From positions 25,706,727-25,770,726 of the forward strand of contig CM046846.1 in assembly GCA_025618425.1 (NCBI GenBank): a DNA stretch of 64,000 nucleotides, read 5' to 3'. This document shows positions 42,920 to 56,097 of this stretch, one piece after another. Position 1 is the first letter of the stretch. Each line of letters opens with the position of its first letter. Position numbers and translations under genes: made by a program. Under the pieces are notes generated by a model. The model saw only the letters and a list, made by a program, of their open reading frames with translations, had not been told where the DNA came from and did not search any database. The DNA comes from Heliocidaris tuberculata (Eukaryota > Echinodermata > Echinoidea > Camarodonta > Echinometridae).

Positions 42920-45900
42920 CATAATCCATTGCTCACCTATTTAATAAAAATTTTACCAGTTCATGCTAAGCTTAACGTGTATTATTAATGGGTGTTTGAA
43001 TATCACGATAAAACCGGAGAAAACTCTTCCTGAAAATGGTCGCATGATCAAAAATTCATGATAATTTCCTCTCCTCCTCAGGCGCACCTGCTAATTAGCA
43101 TATCGCTCTGTGGGAATTGACATTAATCGAGCCCCGTAAGATCCGTTATTGTGACGTTAACAGTATACTTGACAGCGAAACAAACCGTCGTGGATATATC
43201 CTTTATCATCTGTTTGATCTCAACAGGATGATTTTTTTTTTCAACTTGGCATACTAAATGCAGTTATCATGCATTTGGGCATGCACAGGAAGACAATTCG
43301 TGCAATCTGGATCTCCCAAATATTAATAATGATAATTATGCAGTTCTTTTATAGCATATTTCACACAAATTGTTATGTGTCCACGCGCTTCAATGAAAAA
43401 AGAATGGAATATACAACCGATTAAAAGGAACCCAGCAAAATGATAACTGGTTTACATCTAGCATAACTTTAAGTTGGAAATACATACTTAAGGGATATGT
43501 TATTAACAAAAAGAAAAGAATCACATAAATAGGTAGGGATATGTAGAAGATTAGATGGCCTTGTTTTTAGTTTTAAAGTAAACAGTGACATAATTATGTT
43601 AGGTTCAGGTTCAGGTTCGCTCTATTTCATATCCACATTTCACATTTCATTTTTGAATACAATTCGTCAGTTATGTTTACAAAAAATAATAATGATAAGA
43701 ATAATACAGGGTGTTTTCAATAAAATTTTACATACAAATATATTATATCACTTTGGATTACTTGTCGTTACTTGTAAATAGTGACTAACAAAATTGGAAA
43801 TGAGAATAATTATGAAGGAGCCTAAGGTAAAAGCAAAGCTTGTAGGTTATAGGCTCCAAAGAGTAATACAATATAAGTCTTACGAGGATGTTTGAATGAA
43901 CAAGAAACAGTTGAAGAAAAGTGTAAATAAAACAAGTTCATGTATTATTAAAATTTGCATCGAATATGAATGAATAATCAGCGAAGAATACTTAATTCCA
44001 ACTATATAAAGTATGGATTTATGCACGGAAAAAGGATAATAATTGATATGAAATTAATAATTGTATGATCGCTATAATGTATAAACATTCCGAATGCGTA
44101 ATATCAAAGTCGTAAGTCATACCGAAATTTTGTCGTGATTTTGATATATGTAGGTATGTAGTTATTAAATTTAACCACTTCAGCAAAAAAAAAAAAAAAC
44201 ATGAAAAATGATTTCGGTATTACATTGAATGAATAAAAAAGAAGATAGGAATGAATAGAAACGATTCAACGCTCTGAGTATGATCCTGGTGGCATCAATA
44301 TTTTAATTTCAGTAATATGAAATAAATGAATGGATGAGAAGACTCTATCATATAGTTGTCTAGGAAAGCATCTTTTACACTGATAGGTGCATCAGATGTC
44401 TTCTTCTGAATGTTTTAATCATTCACTTACCCCATGCAAGAATACCGTAATTTAGGTATAAGGTAATATAAGAGTAGAATCTAGGGATAATAAGATATGG
44501 GATGGAAATTCGTCCTTTAGTTTGTTTGAAAGACCTGAATTCCTAGACAATAGTTTACATAAGTAATTCATATGTACTTTCAAAGACTAATCACTGTCAA
44601 TGTAACTGCCAAGAAATTCAGTGACATAATGAAGCGGCACGCCCCGGGATGGCCGGTGGCCACCACCATCCCGCTATTCCCGCACCGGACCGACTTCAGA
44701 AATATACAAACACCAAACTCTTCTTCTCTCATTATTTGTGCTCTCAGAATCAAACAATCATCTCGATTCTCTGTCCTTTCAAAGTAAATTGATGTCAATC
44801 TCAGTTCTCAGTTTTCAGGAACTATTTCGCTCTGGTAAAAATCAAACAGTCTCAATCTCTCGTTGTATTAAAAGTCTCAGAAATAAATTCAGATTCAGAT
44901 TCAGATTCAGATATTTTATTATCCTGTTGTGGATAAACAAATGGAAATTCACATTGTTCACATTATAGAAGGAGTGCATAAAATTTGGCGAAAATAAACA
45001 AAATACTTAATACAAAAAAAGCAAGAAACAGGAAGAACGGCGTATTTTTAAAAATATTTGGTTAACGATTAAAACATTCAAGAATTACTTGAATTTTCTT
45101 TTTGTAGATGACTGTTATTGTATGCTCGAAATCAAGTCCGATACGAGAGTGAAATAAATGAAGTGTCAGTAGAACATATTTATTAAGACGAAAAAATCAT
45201 AACGATGATGGAAACATAGCAAGGCTTTTCTGGGATGGGCGTCCATAACCATGATAAAAGCAAAACATAAAAAGTTCAGCCGACCTAACTTAACGGGGAA
45301 ACTTAACAGACGACTCTCCCCTACCTAACTTGACAGCGAATATTTTTTTTAAAAGGCTCTCTCCTACCTAACTTAACAGCGAAAATTAACAGAAGCCCCC
45401 CCCCCCCCCCATCCAATTGCTTCCCACAATCTTCTAAACCCTCATTTTTACGTATCTTTTCTTTAACCAATTAAAACTCTTTTAACTTTTCCGCCCCTCT
45501 GAGGAAGGCAATCAATTTCAAATACAAAAGAAGCACGTGCTTTCTTACCCTCTCAAGAAAGGCGTGGCTTACAACCCCCAAAATATGTCCGGGGACTCCA
45601 AATTAAATATTCACAAGAATTTTGAAGTCCTCACATCTATGAATAGATTGCAAAAACATATTTTGTTAACATGAATATCAATATCGAAACTGGCTGCATA
45701 CCAGACGGGAGACAGGTATTAATTTCATAAATACTAACAATACGGTCAGGGACCGTCTCCAAATAAGTTGAAATGTAGCCGATGCTTCATACAATTACGA
45801 CAAACACATAAACCGATCCCCTAATTTATATGTCAATAAACTTACACTATACTTTCTGATCTTGTTTTACCCGATTCCTAAACTGCTTTTTCACCAGGAC

Positions 45901-47805
45901 CTTGAAATTTTGACTGACCTAGCGCCCCCAACATTCTGAAGAGCTCCGAATCATAAAATAATTTTTAGAAGGTCGCACAGAGCATTTTGGCAAAAAAGCG
46001 TGCCGCTCAGGGGTGTCGATCTGTGTTCATGATTTGGGGAATGACCGGCGAGGGAGCGAAGCGACCGAGTGGGGGGAGGGTGTTAGAGGGAGGTATGCCC
46101 CTCCCACACCAGGGACTTTCTCAAAAATCTGTCTATTCAACTTGCATTTTAAAGCATCCCAATCTGCTTTTCTGTGTGATTAAATTTCCTTTCTTATTTC
46201 CTTTCTTATTTCCTTACTTCGAATCCTTTAAGAATGTGATGGTATTTCAAGATCAAACATAATGAGTTTGGATTAATATTAGTTTTAAGTTAATCTATCA
46301 TAATTCTTATTCATTTTATCCAAAAATATCGGGGGGAGGATGATAATACAGGCCATCCCCAACCTCATTTTTTTTTTTTTTTTTTTTTTTTTGGGGGGGG
46401 GGGAGGTGTATATACCCCCATCCCCCCCTCCCCCCGGGATCGACACCCATGGTGCCGCTGCAATAATTATGTTAGGGGGGCAGAGAAGAAAGTGCCCCGG
46501 GTGATATTTGATCGGGCGTCAAAAAAGGCAAAAGAGTGAAAGAGAAAGGGGGAAAAGGAAAATTGTTCTCCTTACGTGTTTTATTCTCCCCCCCTCCCCC
46601 CTCCCCCCTCCCCCCCCCCCCCCCCATCCAGGACAATGTGTGTAAGAAATCGTGTTTTTGAAGGCTTCAAACTAAACCTCGACCAACTTGCTCGCTTGCT
46701 CGTACAGTAATTTATCAAACTTCGAATACCAATCCCGGGTTAAGTGCATCGAAAAATCCTTCTTAGTTAGTGCCATATTAAACGAGGAAATTAATCTTGT
46801 TGTATTTTAGAGCTTATAAGTTTGAGCGAGGGCATAATTTCATTGTTTGCTCCCGGTGCCAGAATCCCTAAATATGCCAATGAGCGGAAAGGAGATTCAA
46901 ATCACTTTTCACAACTGACGGTCAAATTAGGTCTCAACCACTCAAGTTTCGAAACAAGGCAACAATCATAGAGATCCTATAATATGTTTATAGCGCCATC
47001 TCATGATGAGACCAAGTCAATGGCCCAAAATAGTAGGCCCTACGTCTTCAGCCACTCATGTATTTCTAAAAAATAGAGAGTTATGTCTTCCCTTATTGGG
47101 CCAGTGAAATTCAGAATTGGGACTTCTCATGAAACAAACGCATACATTTATGTAATTCAGCTGTTCCTAACTGCCTTGACAATGGACTGACTCGCGCTGA
47201 CAACCTCCTTCATTTGTTAGGCCCGTGCGACCTGTAATCTCACGCCACTTTCCTGCTGTCCATCACTGAAACGCACACGCTATAACCAGGAAATCGAGAC
47301 AGATCCCTGCTATAACTATCGTAGAGACACAGATCAAAAGATAGATCAAAGTAAGAAAGCATTTTTATTGAATTCAACATTAATGGATCTGGTGGGAAGG
47401 TTACCTAACGGAATGACCCATCTCTGACCGGTAGAGGATAGTTCCTACAACTCGCAGTTACCTTTCAATTTGACTTCATAGAAATGAATATGTATAAACT
47501 TGCGAAGGCAATGTATGTAGTCTTGGTTCAAGTTGGAACACCAATAGGTCAGAGGTAGGTCAGAGGAGTGTCTGACGGCTTGTTAGAGCAGTCAATAATA
47601 GTATGATCGAAGTGGGGAGGCGGAGGTGGAGGGAGAGATGGGGGGGGGGGGATGCAGAGCCGACGTCCAAACCCATTTGGGTTGGATTTTTGCTTCATTC
47701 ATGGGCAGGGGCGTCCGATGGGGGGGGGGGGGAATGAAGGTTATAGTACCCTTCATGATTTTTTTTAACGCCTCTCAATTACCAGCTTATCCACGTTTAA
47801 TGAAG
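42215..47805. other. Intergenic repeat-rich stretch, no gene recognised
   Basis: Contains a short (CT)n at 42891-42918, LINE-tail-like GGTTCAGGTTCAGG at about 43605 and CAGATTCAGATTCAG at about 44890, poly-G/C runs near 46390 and 46600, and scattered short repeats. Open frames are short and lack recognisable domains or splice support. Confidence 0.65.
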
Positions 47806-48910
47806 CAGACAGGGGCGGCGGAGCGTCTTTCAAAATGTGGGGGGGGGGGGGCACCAGCAAAAGGGGCACCTACAAGGCAGAATTTTGTGACATTGGTATT
47901 ACCCGACAGTCTGATTAACATGATTAATACATTATCAAGTATCATCTTCTTCCTTTTTATTGTGGTTCTGGATACTGTTTCAGCTTCCCTAATTAGCAGT
48001 TATGTGTGATTGTGATGGTCTAATGATCCATGTGCATGCGAGCGAATCGAGCGTGCAAAGATTTTCAGACTTTTTTCTAACGCTGAAGTCGCTTGTACAT
48101 TATTTACAGCTATATATTGAAAATGACAACAGCAAATCAATTTTTTTTTCCTTTGGGGGGGGGGGGGAGATGTCGAATGATCTTTTTTTTATTCGTACAT
48201 TAACCCTGTCGTTTTTCTTTAGGATTACATCGATATGAGACTTTTTTTAACGCTGAAGTCGTTTGTGCATTATTTACGGCTATATATTGAAAATGAGAAC
48301 AGCAAATCAATTTTTTTTGGGGGATGTCGAATTGTCTTTTTTTGATTCGTACATTAACCCTGTCGTTACATCGATATCAACACACTTTATGGGATAAGCT
48401 TGTCATTCCTTGATTTCATTATGTATTTATAAGACCTAGCGAACATAGCGAGCGAGTTTGGGGGAAATTTTCGGAAAATATTGCCCTTACTTGGTGTAAA
48501 TTATGGGCACATTTGAGCAAGCGGAATGAGAAATCCTTCGCTTGGGACCTGGGAGGTGGGTAGGCATTATGCCCTTCTTGCCTCAAGCTCCACTGTCTTA
48601 CATTGTAGTTGTAGTAATAATGGGTACCTGTTACTAAAGCCGCACTAATTCTTTCAAGCTATATACTGATACGGCTCTTTTGTAAGAAACAGTGGAAAAT
48701 ATCGCTAAAATGGGGCATTTATCAGAAGAGAAAAGGGCGCTTATCAGAGGTGAAAAGGTGCACATATGAGAAGAGGAAAAGGGCACATAATGATATTAGA
48801 TTGGGAAAGGGCCACTTATCAGAAGTGGAACAGGCACGTATTAGAAAAGAAAGGGGCACTTTTAGTATTAAAAAAGGCACTTATCAGAGAAAGGGGGGGG
48901 GGGGGGGCAT
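47806..48910 (+). repeat. Long inverted repeat, left arm
   Basis: Matches the reverse complement of 53920-54836. Shared landmarks are GCGGCGGAGCGTCTTTCAAA, GTATTACCCGACAGTCTGAT, TAATTAGCAG and the ATCAGAAG...AAGGGC minisatellite. It also contains an internal direct duplication (about 48070-48180 versus 48240-48360). Confidence 0.88.
48715..48905 (+). repeat. Minisatellite of TTATCAGAAGAGAAAAGGGC-type units
   Basis: About seven units of 27-33 bp, each with TTATCAGA and AAAAGGGCAC-like cores. The inverted counterpart lies at about 53935-54150 in the right arm. Confidence 0.8.
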
Positions 48911-49781
48911 TTTTTAGACAACACCAGCACGATTGATGACTAAATAGAGTGGTTTATTTCAAATAGAGAAGATAAAAAAAACTGCTATTTCTCTATTTTC
49001 AGGAAATATTTTTGAAAAGACAACAACCTATGTATTTTTTGCATCGGCAGAGCTCGAGAACCATAATTAATTTCGACCCCATCATTCCACCACGTGATAT
49101 TGGGTGTTATACTTATGTTCTAATTTTAAAGGGTTGGCCTAATGTTAGAATGTTTGTCGACCATGTCAACTGAACTATGATCTGTTTTTGCACGCTGAAT
49201 AATACCCGTATATAGCATTTACTTTTCATGAGGTCCAAATCCCCTTATTTCCGATTATTCTACTGTGATATCGCAGGAGATAAGACGAACTGTTTTAAAC
49301 TGCTGGTGCCAAAAAATATACAAACTTGAAAAAAATATATATTTCCAGTGATTCGTGATTACTTTAAATTACTGGCAAGTCTAATCATTTGCTTCTCTCG
49401 AATATTTCAAACTCTGACGATAGAGTACAGTGAATGTAGGCATAAAGTGCAAGGTAAAATGTATTTCGATACCCTCCGGGAATCGGAGTTAACAGATGGC
49501 TTTAAATTGTGGAAATTAGGTCTACATTATGAAATAATTTAAAAGAGATTGAGTGCTGACCTCTTTTTCGATATGAAATAAATTGCTATAGGACTCGCGC
49601 TTACAAATTTAAACAAAATATGGAGGAAGGTATTTCCGAGATAAACTTTTAATATTTCATGTATCTAAAATCAACATAAAGATTCCTTTGACTAATTTCA
49701 GCTGTAAACGCAGGAAATTGCGCGAATTTAGCTATGTTTTAGAAAGCGGTAATTTCTATATTGAAAATGATAATGGCTTAG

Positions 49782-50950
49782 ATGCATGAAATACAACACA
49801 GTTTACCCATATCTGAAATTGGTGTTTCAACTCTTTTTACATGCAATCTGTATTTGTTTGCAATCCTCTCTTGTCCAAATCAATTCATTGACACATTAGT
49901 GAATTTAGCGGATAAATCAAGAAGGGTTATATTCAGATTATTCAAATCCTTTAGATATTGCCTTCCTAATATCAAAATAGCTAACCATCTATTTTGATTC
50001 TTTATTAAAACCGATACTCTTATATGGATCAGAGTGGTGGGGAGCTTTTGTTGTTGATTTTGAAAAGCTAGGAAAAACTACAGAGGGGAACTCTAAAATA
50101 TATTTTAAGAATAACATAGAAAATCTTCATTCGCAATGGTTAAGAAATATATCAGTTGTCAATAAGAAAAGCAGTAAACTGGCGGTTTTAGTCGCAGTAG
50201 GAGCATACCCTCTGATCACACATATCTGCAGAAATTTAGCAAAATATTATTCACAAATGGGAAGTATAGATAACGATTCACTACTATATCACGCTTTTGA
50301 AGAAAACAAAACAAAACAAATATGGTAACGAAAAAATCTGTATGTTGGCTAGGGAACGTGTACCAGCTGCTCAGAGAATGTAAATCATATGTATACATAG
50401 ATGACAATAATAAATGTGTAGAATTAGAAAATATTACAGACAGTGACAAAATTGTTGGAGAAGAAATAGAAATGAAAATGATGAATTTATATGATTGTCA
50501 GTTCAAGATGGATTTATGTAGTGATTGTATACATGGTAATGAGAATAATAATAATAATAATAATATACAACATTTATAAAGCGCTTAATACCATGTTTCT
50601 AAGCGCATAGAAAGTAAAAGAATGGAAAGAAGAGAGAAAAGAAAGAAGAACATAAATGAACAAGTACATACAAAAATGTTTTACAACTATTACTATAAAC
50701 TTAGAACATTTAGATTTTTCAAGCAGGATATGAACACAGAAAAATACTTGGCACATGTTAAAAATGACAAACTACGCATTATGTCGACTTAGAATTAGCT
50801 CAGACAACCTATAGAAACCGGAAGACATAGGCGTCTACAAAAAAAAAAAATCCCCTCTCATCTACGAATTTGTAAGGAATGTAATATGGGAAAAGTTGGA
50901 GATGAATTTCACATTATAACGGAATGTACGAGATTTAGTACCGAAAAAAT
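49782..50950 (+). mobile_element. Degraded LINE C-terminal remnant
   Basis: The plus strand reads DTLVNLADKSRRVIFRLFKS, then PILLYGSEWWGAF after a stop, then an HSQWLRNISVVNKKSS block. Near 50860-50935 it reads RICKECNMGKVGDEFHIITE followed by C, a Cys/His knuckle typical of the end of some non-LTR polyproteins. It is interrupted by stops and by an inserted AT-rich piece at about 50535-50800. It is a different family from the LINE at 29.5-32.3 kb. Confidence 0.75.
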
Positions 50951-53919
50951 ACATTTTTTGCAACGGAAATGACTGAAATATATGAAGCATTCAAAGATTT
51001 TAATAAGGAAGAGAAATTTGTAATATCATGAAATTGGACAATGAAAATGCAATCAATTGTTCTGTAAGATATTTCAAATCCATCATATATACCCGTGGTG
51101 CATTTTGATTCGCTGATTATATTGTTTTGACCCAAACATTGTTTATATTGATGTAATATTCCAATTTGATATACTATATGATTTGTCTCATGTTAGTCCT
51201 ATATTTCTATTGCATTGTTTATATCAATATGTTATCCAGTCTGATACAATGTTATATAATTTGTCACATATTGAATATGAGTAGTGACATTATGATTTTC
51301 TATTTCATTATTTATATCAATATGATATCCAAATTTACTGTTATATAATTTGTCAGATGTCAAATCTGAGTAGTCCTATTACGATTTGCTATATTTTCTC
51401 TATTTGTTTCCATTTCATTTCCATATGATTGTTACTTTTCTTCATACTAATGCTTTATATTGTAAAACAAAATATTGATGTCAGTGTCAATGAAGTTTCT
51501 TAATTAAATACCAGTTCATGTCTTAACGTACATTACTGTATTATCTGCATTATGTCTTATTACAATGGTTGGGTGCGAAGCTTAAGATATGACATTTAAA
51601 AGAATCTTCAATATATTTCTAAAATGCCCTTCGAGCTAGTGGTATTGTTCCTTACTGTGAAGTTTCTTGAATGTTGCCAGTTTCTATCACGTCATTTATC
51701 GTTTTAATTCTTTACTCTTAAACAAAACTTCGTTGTCCACAGTTCCACACTGTGTCATAACTAGGCTGTACCAAAATGCAATTTAATTATCAACGTTGAT
51801 TCTATGATATTTCTATAGCTGTGTAGGTTACACATATTTCTTTAATTTTGTTCCCATTCAAAACCTTTGCAATTGTGCGGGATGTTTTTTTGTAAATAAT
51901 ATTTCCTGACATTTTGGTTCATGTAGAAGCTATAAGGCCTTTTCTACGTGAAAAAAAAAAGAAAGAAAGAAAGAAAGAAAGGGGCACAGTGGCCCTGGCT
52001 CTCACCGAAATGTGTAATTTGGGGCCGTGGACAGTTTCTAGGGGGGGGGGGACTGTTGGTGGGGAGATGCTTCACAGTACCTCTTTGAGTCACACCCCCT
52101 CCCTATTTAAACTTCCCCTTAAAATGATTCCCGCTAAGTGTGTTAGAATTTCTTTCAAGGCAAAACTATGAAGAAAAGGGGTCTTCAGGGCACTGCTCTC
52201 AAGCTGTCCTTAGGGACATGCCGGGCCTCTATTTGAACAACTTTATATTCCCATCCCCTGAGAATGATTGCTGCCAAGTTTTAGTCAAGTTTCTCTAATG
52301 AACAAAACAGAAGTTACCCTAAGTTTGCTGAAGGCGCACTTCGAAACTGTTACCCCTCTTTATACGGAGAGAGATTTTTTTTAAAAAGAGATACGTCATA
52401 ACCAACTTTTATTCCTCAATCACCTGTTCACAAAGATATCTTTTTTATATTATGAAATATGGATGAAGCACTTCTCGTTCCAGAAAGGAGGATCTTTTTT
52501 TTTTTTTTTTAAATTAGACAATTATAATGATTTTTTTCTTACTATGAGGGCGCTACGCCTGAGCCCATGTATGATCTTCACCGCGAGATGAAGCATTATT
52601 TGACAAAAATTAATACATGTAATGAATAAATGAGTTGTAGCCCCTGCTGCAACACCTGACTTAATCTGTCATTGTGTATGCAGTTGATAACGAGTGAAAG
52701 TATCAGAATTTGATTTCGAGGGTGTTTTGATCAATATATTTTGAAATATTTTGTTTTCCGTTCTGTGATGTGACTTTCTTCAATAAAAGTAGTTTTTCAC
52801 CTTTGAAAATATATTATTGCTGCTGATGCTCCCCCTCGTACTAGCGCGTTCACTGCTTCTGAAGTAGAATAATTATGGCCTGTTAGAACGTGATAGTTTG
52901 AGGTTAAATAAAAGAACACTTAAGGAGATAAATGAAGAAAAGATGGAGGGAGAGAGAGAGAGAGAGAAGGGCGAATGAAAGAGACAGAGAGAGAGAGAGA
53001 GAGAGAGAGGGGAGGGGGAGATTCATAATAAATAGTTTTGGCTCAATGTATTTTTATGACGATCTTGTGATTTTGATCTTTCGGGAAATTCGAGTACCAT
53101 GGCCAAAAATGACACATCTTTAATTGCAGCTTGATTTTTAGTGATTTTACTTGGTAGATAAACATAATTCAAATCTAAGATTAGTTCTTCCATATTATGT
53201 TACAATTATGTAGTATTTGCCCCAGTGGCGAAGCCAGGATTTTGTAAAGGGGGGGGGGGCACACAAATGCAGGGCTGTCAACTTTGGGGGAACTGCTTGG
53301 AGGGAGATTCGTATTTTTTTCTTCTCGCCAGCGTCCAAAAAGCGCTCAGACATCTATGTCTTAAAAACAAACTTGTCAATACTTCTTTACACTTCTCTCC
53401 AATATGCTTAAAATTATAGCCTTAATAAGAGATTAGAGTAAAGAAAGGGGGATGGGGGGGGGGGGGGGGTTGTTGAGGCGCCTTGCCCCGAGTCAACATA
53501 TGACTAATTGAAGTGTAAATCAGAGAATGTTGTTACTGTCAACATGATAAATTTGACAACATTTTCAAAAGTTTGCACACGTCATTTAATAACGAAACTG
53601 TATTGCATATCAAGAGGCCTAATCATTGTATTTGTGTATTTAGTAAACAATCTTTAAAAAGGATGAATGATTACATAATTATAACCGTTCAGTACCGAAG
53701 ATTGCAGATTCCATTAAAACAACAAAGAGACTTGAAGCTTCTTTTTTGATTGATGTTTTCATTAAAATATATTTATTCTACATTACAAGAATCACATATC
53801 AGAAAACAAGAGATCTGTATTACTTACAGATCGGTCCTGGCGAATAAAAATGTAATACAAATGAAAATCAATCATGCTAACAAATAAATTTAAAGACGGA
53901 TGTGTATCTAGGGTACCCT
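50951..53919. other. Intergenic AT-rich sequence, no gene recognised
   Basis: AT-rich sequence with (AAAG)n near 51955, two (GA)n tracts at 52947-53015 and poly-G runs. A short dispersed motif around GTGGCGAAGCCAGGATTT (53225) resembles widely scattered repeat ends. Nothing coding is supported. Confidence 0.6.
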
Positions 53920-54836
53920 TTTTATTTCTGAAAAAGCCCCCTTTCTCCCTTATAAGTGCCCTTTTTACTACTAAAAGTGCCCCTTTCTTTTCTAATACGT
54001 GCTCGTTCCCCTTAAGGCCTTCTGATAAGTGGCCCTTTTCCTATCTAATATGTGCCCTTTTCCTCTTCTCATAAGTCCACCTTTTCACCTCTTATAAGTG
54101 CCCCTTTCCACCCCTGATAAGCGCCCGTTCCTCTTCTGATAAATGCCCCATGATGCCTATATTTCCCACTGTTTCTTACAAAAAGAGCTATATCTATAGG
54201 CTTCAAAGAATCGGTGCGGCTTTAGTAACAGGTACCCATATTACTACAACTACAATGTAAGGCAGTGGAGCTGGAGGCAAGAAGGGCTTAATGCCTACCC
54301 CCCCCCCTCACCAAGCGAAAGATTTCTCATTCCGCTCTCTCAAATGTGCCCAGAATTTACACCAAGTAAGGGCAATATTTTCCAAAAATTTCCCCAAACT
54401 CGCTCGCTGTAAGCTCGCTAGGTCTAATAATACATAATAAAATCAAGCAATGACAAGCATATCCCATAAAGTATGTTGATAAAGAAAAACGAATTAAAAG
54501 ATCATTCGACATCCCCCCCAAATTGATTTGTTGATAATTTTCAATATATAGCTGTAAATAATGCACAAACCAAGGACTTCAGAGTTAGAAAAAAGTCTGA
54601 AAATTTTTGCACGGTCGATTTGCTCGCATGCACACAACACACACAACTGCTAATTAGGGAAGCTGAAACAGTATCCAGAACCACAATAAAAAGGAAGAAG
54701 ATGATACTTGTGATACTTGATAATGTATTAATCATGTTAATCAGACTGTCGGGTAATACCAATGTCACAAAATTCTGCTTGTAGGTGCTTTTGCTGGTGC
54801 CCCCCCCCCCAACATTTTGAAAGACGCTCCGCCGCC
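53920..54836 (-). repeat. Long inverted repeat, right arm, truncated by assembly gap
   Basis: Reverse complement of 47806-48910, including the minisatellite at about 53935-54150. It stops at the N run, so its true outer boundary is unknown. Confidence 0.88.
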
Positions 54837-55336
54837 NNNNNNNNNNNNNNNNNNNNNNNNNNNNNNNNNNNNNNNNNNNNNNNNNNNNNNNNNNNNNNNN
54901 NNNNNNNNNNNNNNNNNNNNNNNNNNNNNNNNNNNNNNNNNNNNNNNNNNNNNNNNNNNNNNNNNNNNNNNNNNNNNNNNNNNNNNNNNNNNNNNNNNNN
55001 NNNNNNNNNNNNNNNNNNNNNNNNNNNNNNNNNNNNNNNNNNNNNNNNNNNNNNNNNNNNNNNNNNNNNNNNNNNNNNNNNNNNNNNNNNNNNNNNNNNN
55101 NNNNNNNNNNNNNNNNNNNNNNNNNNNNNNNNNNNNNNNNNNNNNNNNNNNNNNNNNNNNNNNNNNNNNNNNNNNNNNNNNNNNNNNNNNNNNNNNNNNN
55201 NNNNNNNNNNNNNNNNNNNNNNNNNNNNNNNNNNNNNNNNNNNNNNNNNNNNNNNNNNNNNNNNNNNNNNNNNNNNNNNNNNNNNNNNNNNNNNNNNNNN
55301 NNNNNNNNNNNNNNNNNNNNNNNNNNNNNNNNNNNN
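54837..55336. other. Assembly gap, 500 Ns
   Basis: Exactly 500 undetermined bases, probably a scaffold gap of conventional size and not a measured length. Open frames crossing it are meaningless. Confidence 0.99.
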
Positions 55337-55579
55337 TTTTTTTTTTTCTGCAGGGGGTCTACACGAATGCAGATAATAATTCAATGATAACTATAAAGGC
55401 AACTACACAATCAAAATAGAAAAAAGGTTTAAACAAATACAGAAACTTAAACGAATAAATGACGGTTTATGAAATATATTCATATATTTTGCATTGATTC
55501 CATTTACATGTTCTGATGAAATGAAGTAAAATCAGTAACATATGTAGAATTATTTCGATAAATTACAAATACATCGTAC

Positions 55580-56097
55580 TTACGCTTGAAGGATTGAATT
55601 CTTACTATTAACCAATACAAGATTTGCGACATCTGCCGCAGTGATTGGTATAGGGTGCGAACTCTCGATGGTCTCCCCGCCGGAGCTCAAGGCGTGACTG
55701 GTCGTGAGTGCCCTGCTCTCGACTGTGTCCGCAGCCTGCAGACTGACGTGGTGGGGCGGTGAAGTCGTCGCCATTGGCGTTAGCGATGAAGTCTTGGTGA
55801 TGACGTCGGGTGAGACCGTGGTCATCGTCGTTATGATAGGGAGCTTCGGTTTCGTGTCGACTGCCGCATGGTGAGGGCTAGATGAATGCTGCAATGCGGC
55901 GTGATGCTGGTGTGGTGATGATGATGATGGTTATGACTGTGTTGATTCGTGTGACTGAATTCTTTCTGGCGTTCATTTGGACCCCTTTCCTCCTGCTGAT
56001 GTGTCGTCTGTTGTTGTGATTGTTGCCCGTCTTGCATCTTTATCTTCTTGGCCATCTTTCTCTCCTTAGCTCGCCGATTTTGAAACCAGATCTTGAC
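55580..56097 (-). CDS. Cdx: Cdx, 3' exon: homeodomain helix 3 and C-terminal region
   Basis: The acceptor CGTTGCCTTCAG precedes [14 protein letters not shown], recognition helix 3 with the Q50 and N51 DNA contacts. A Gln- and His-rich tail follows. In the starting frame the tail terminates about 20 residues after the His run. A second open frame ([17 protein letters not shown] to NSILQA) begins inside the run and continues to 55580 with Ser/Thr/Pro-rich composition. The likely cause is a 1- or 2-base error or polymorphism in the CAT repeat. The terminal TAA lies within GCGTAAGT, which also matches a splice donor. Confidence 0.85.

Noticed and set aside
54737..55419. 200-residue frames across the N run
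   Set aside because: They are runs of unknown residues created by the assembly gap.
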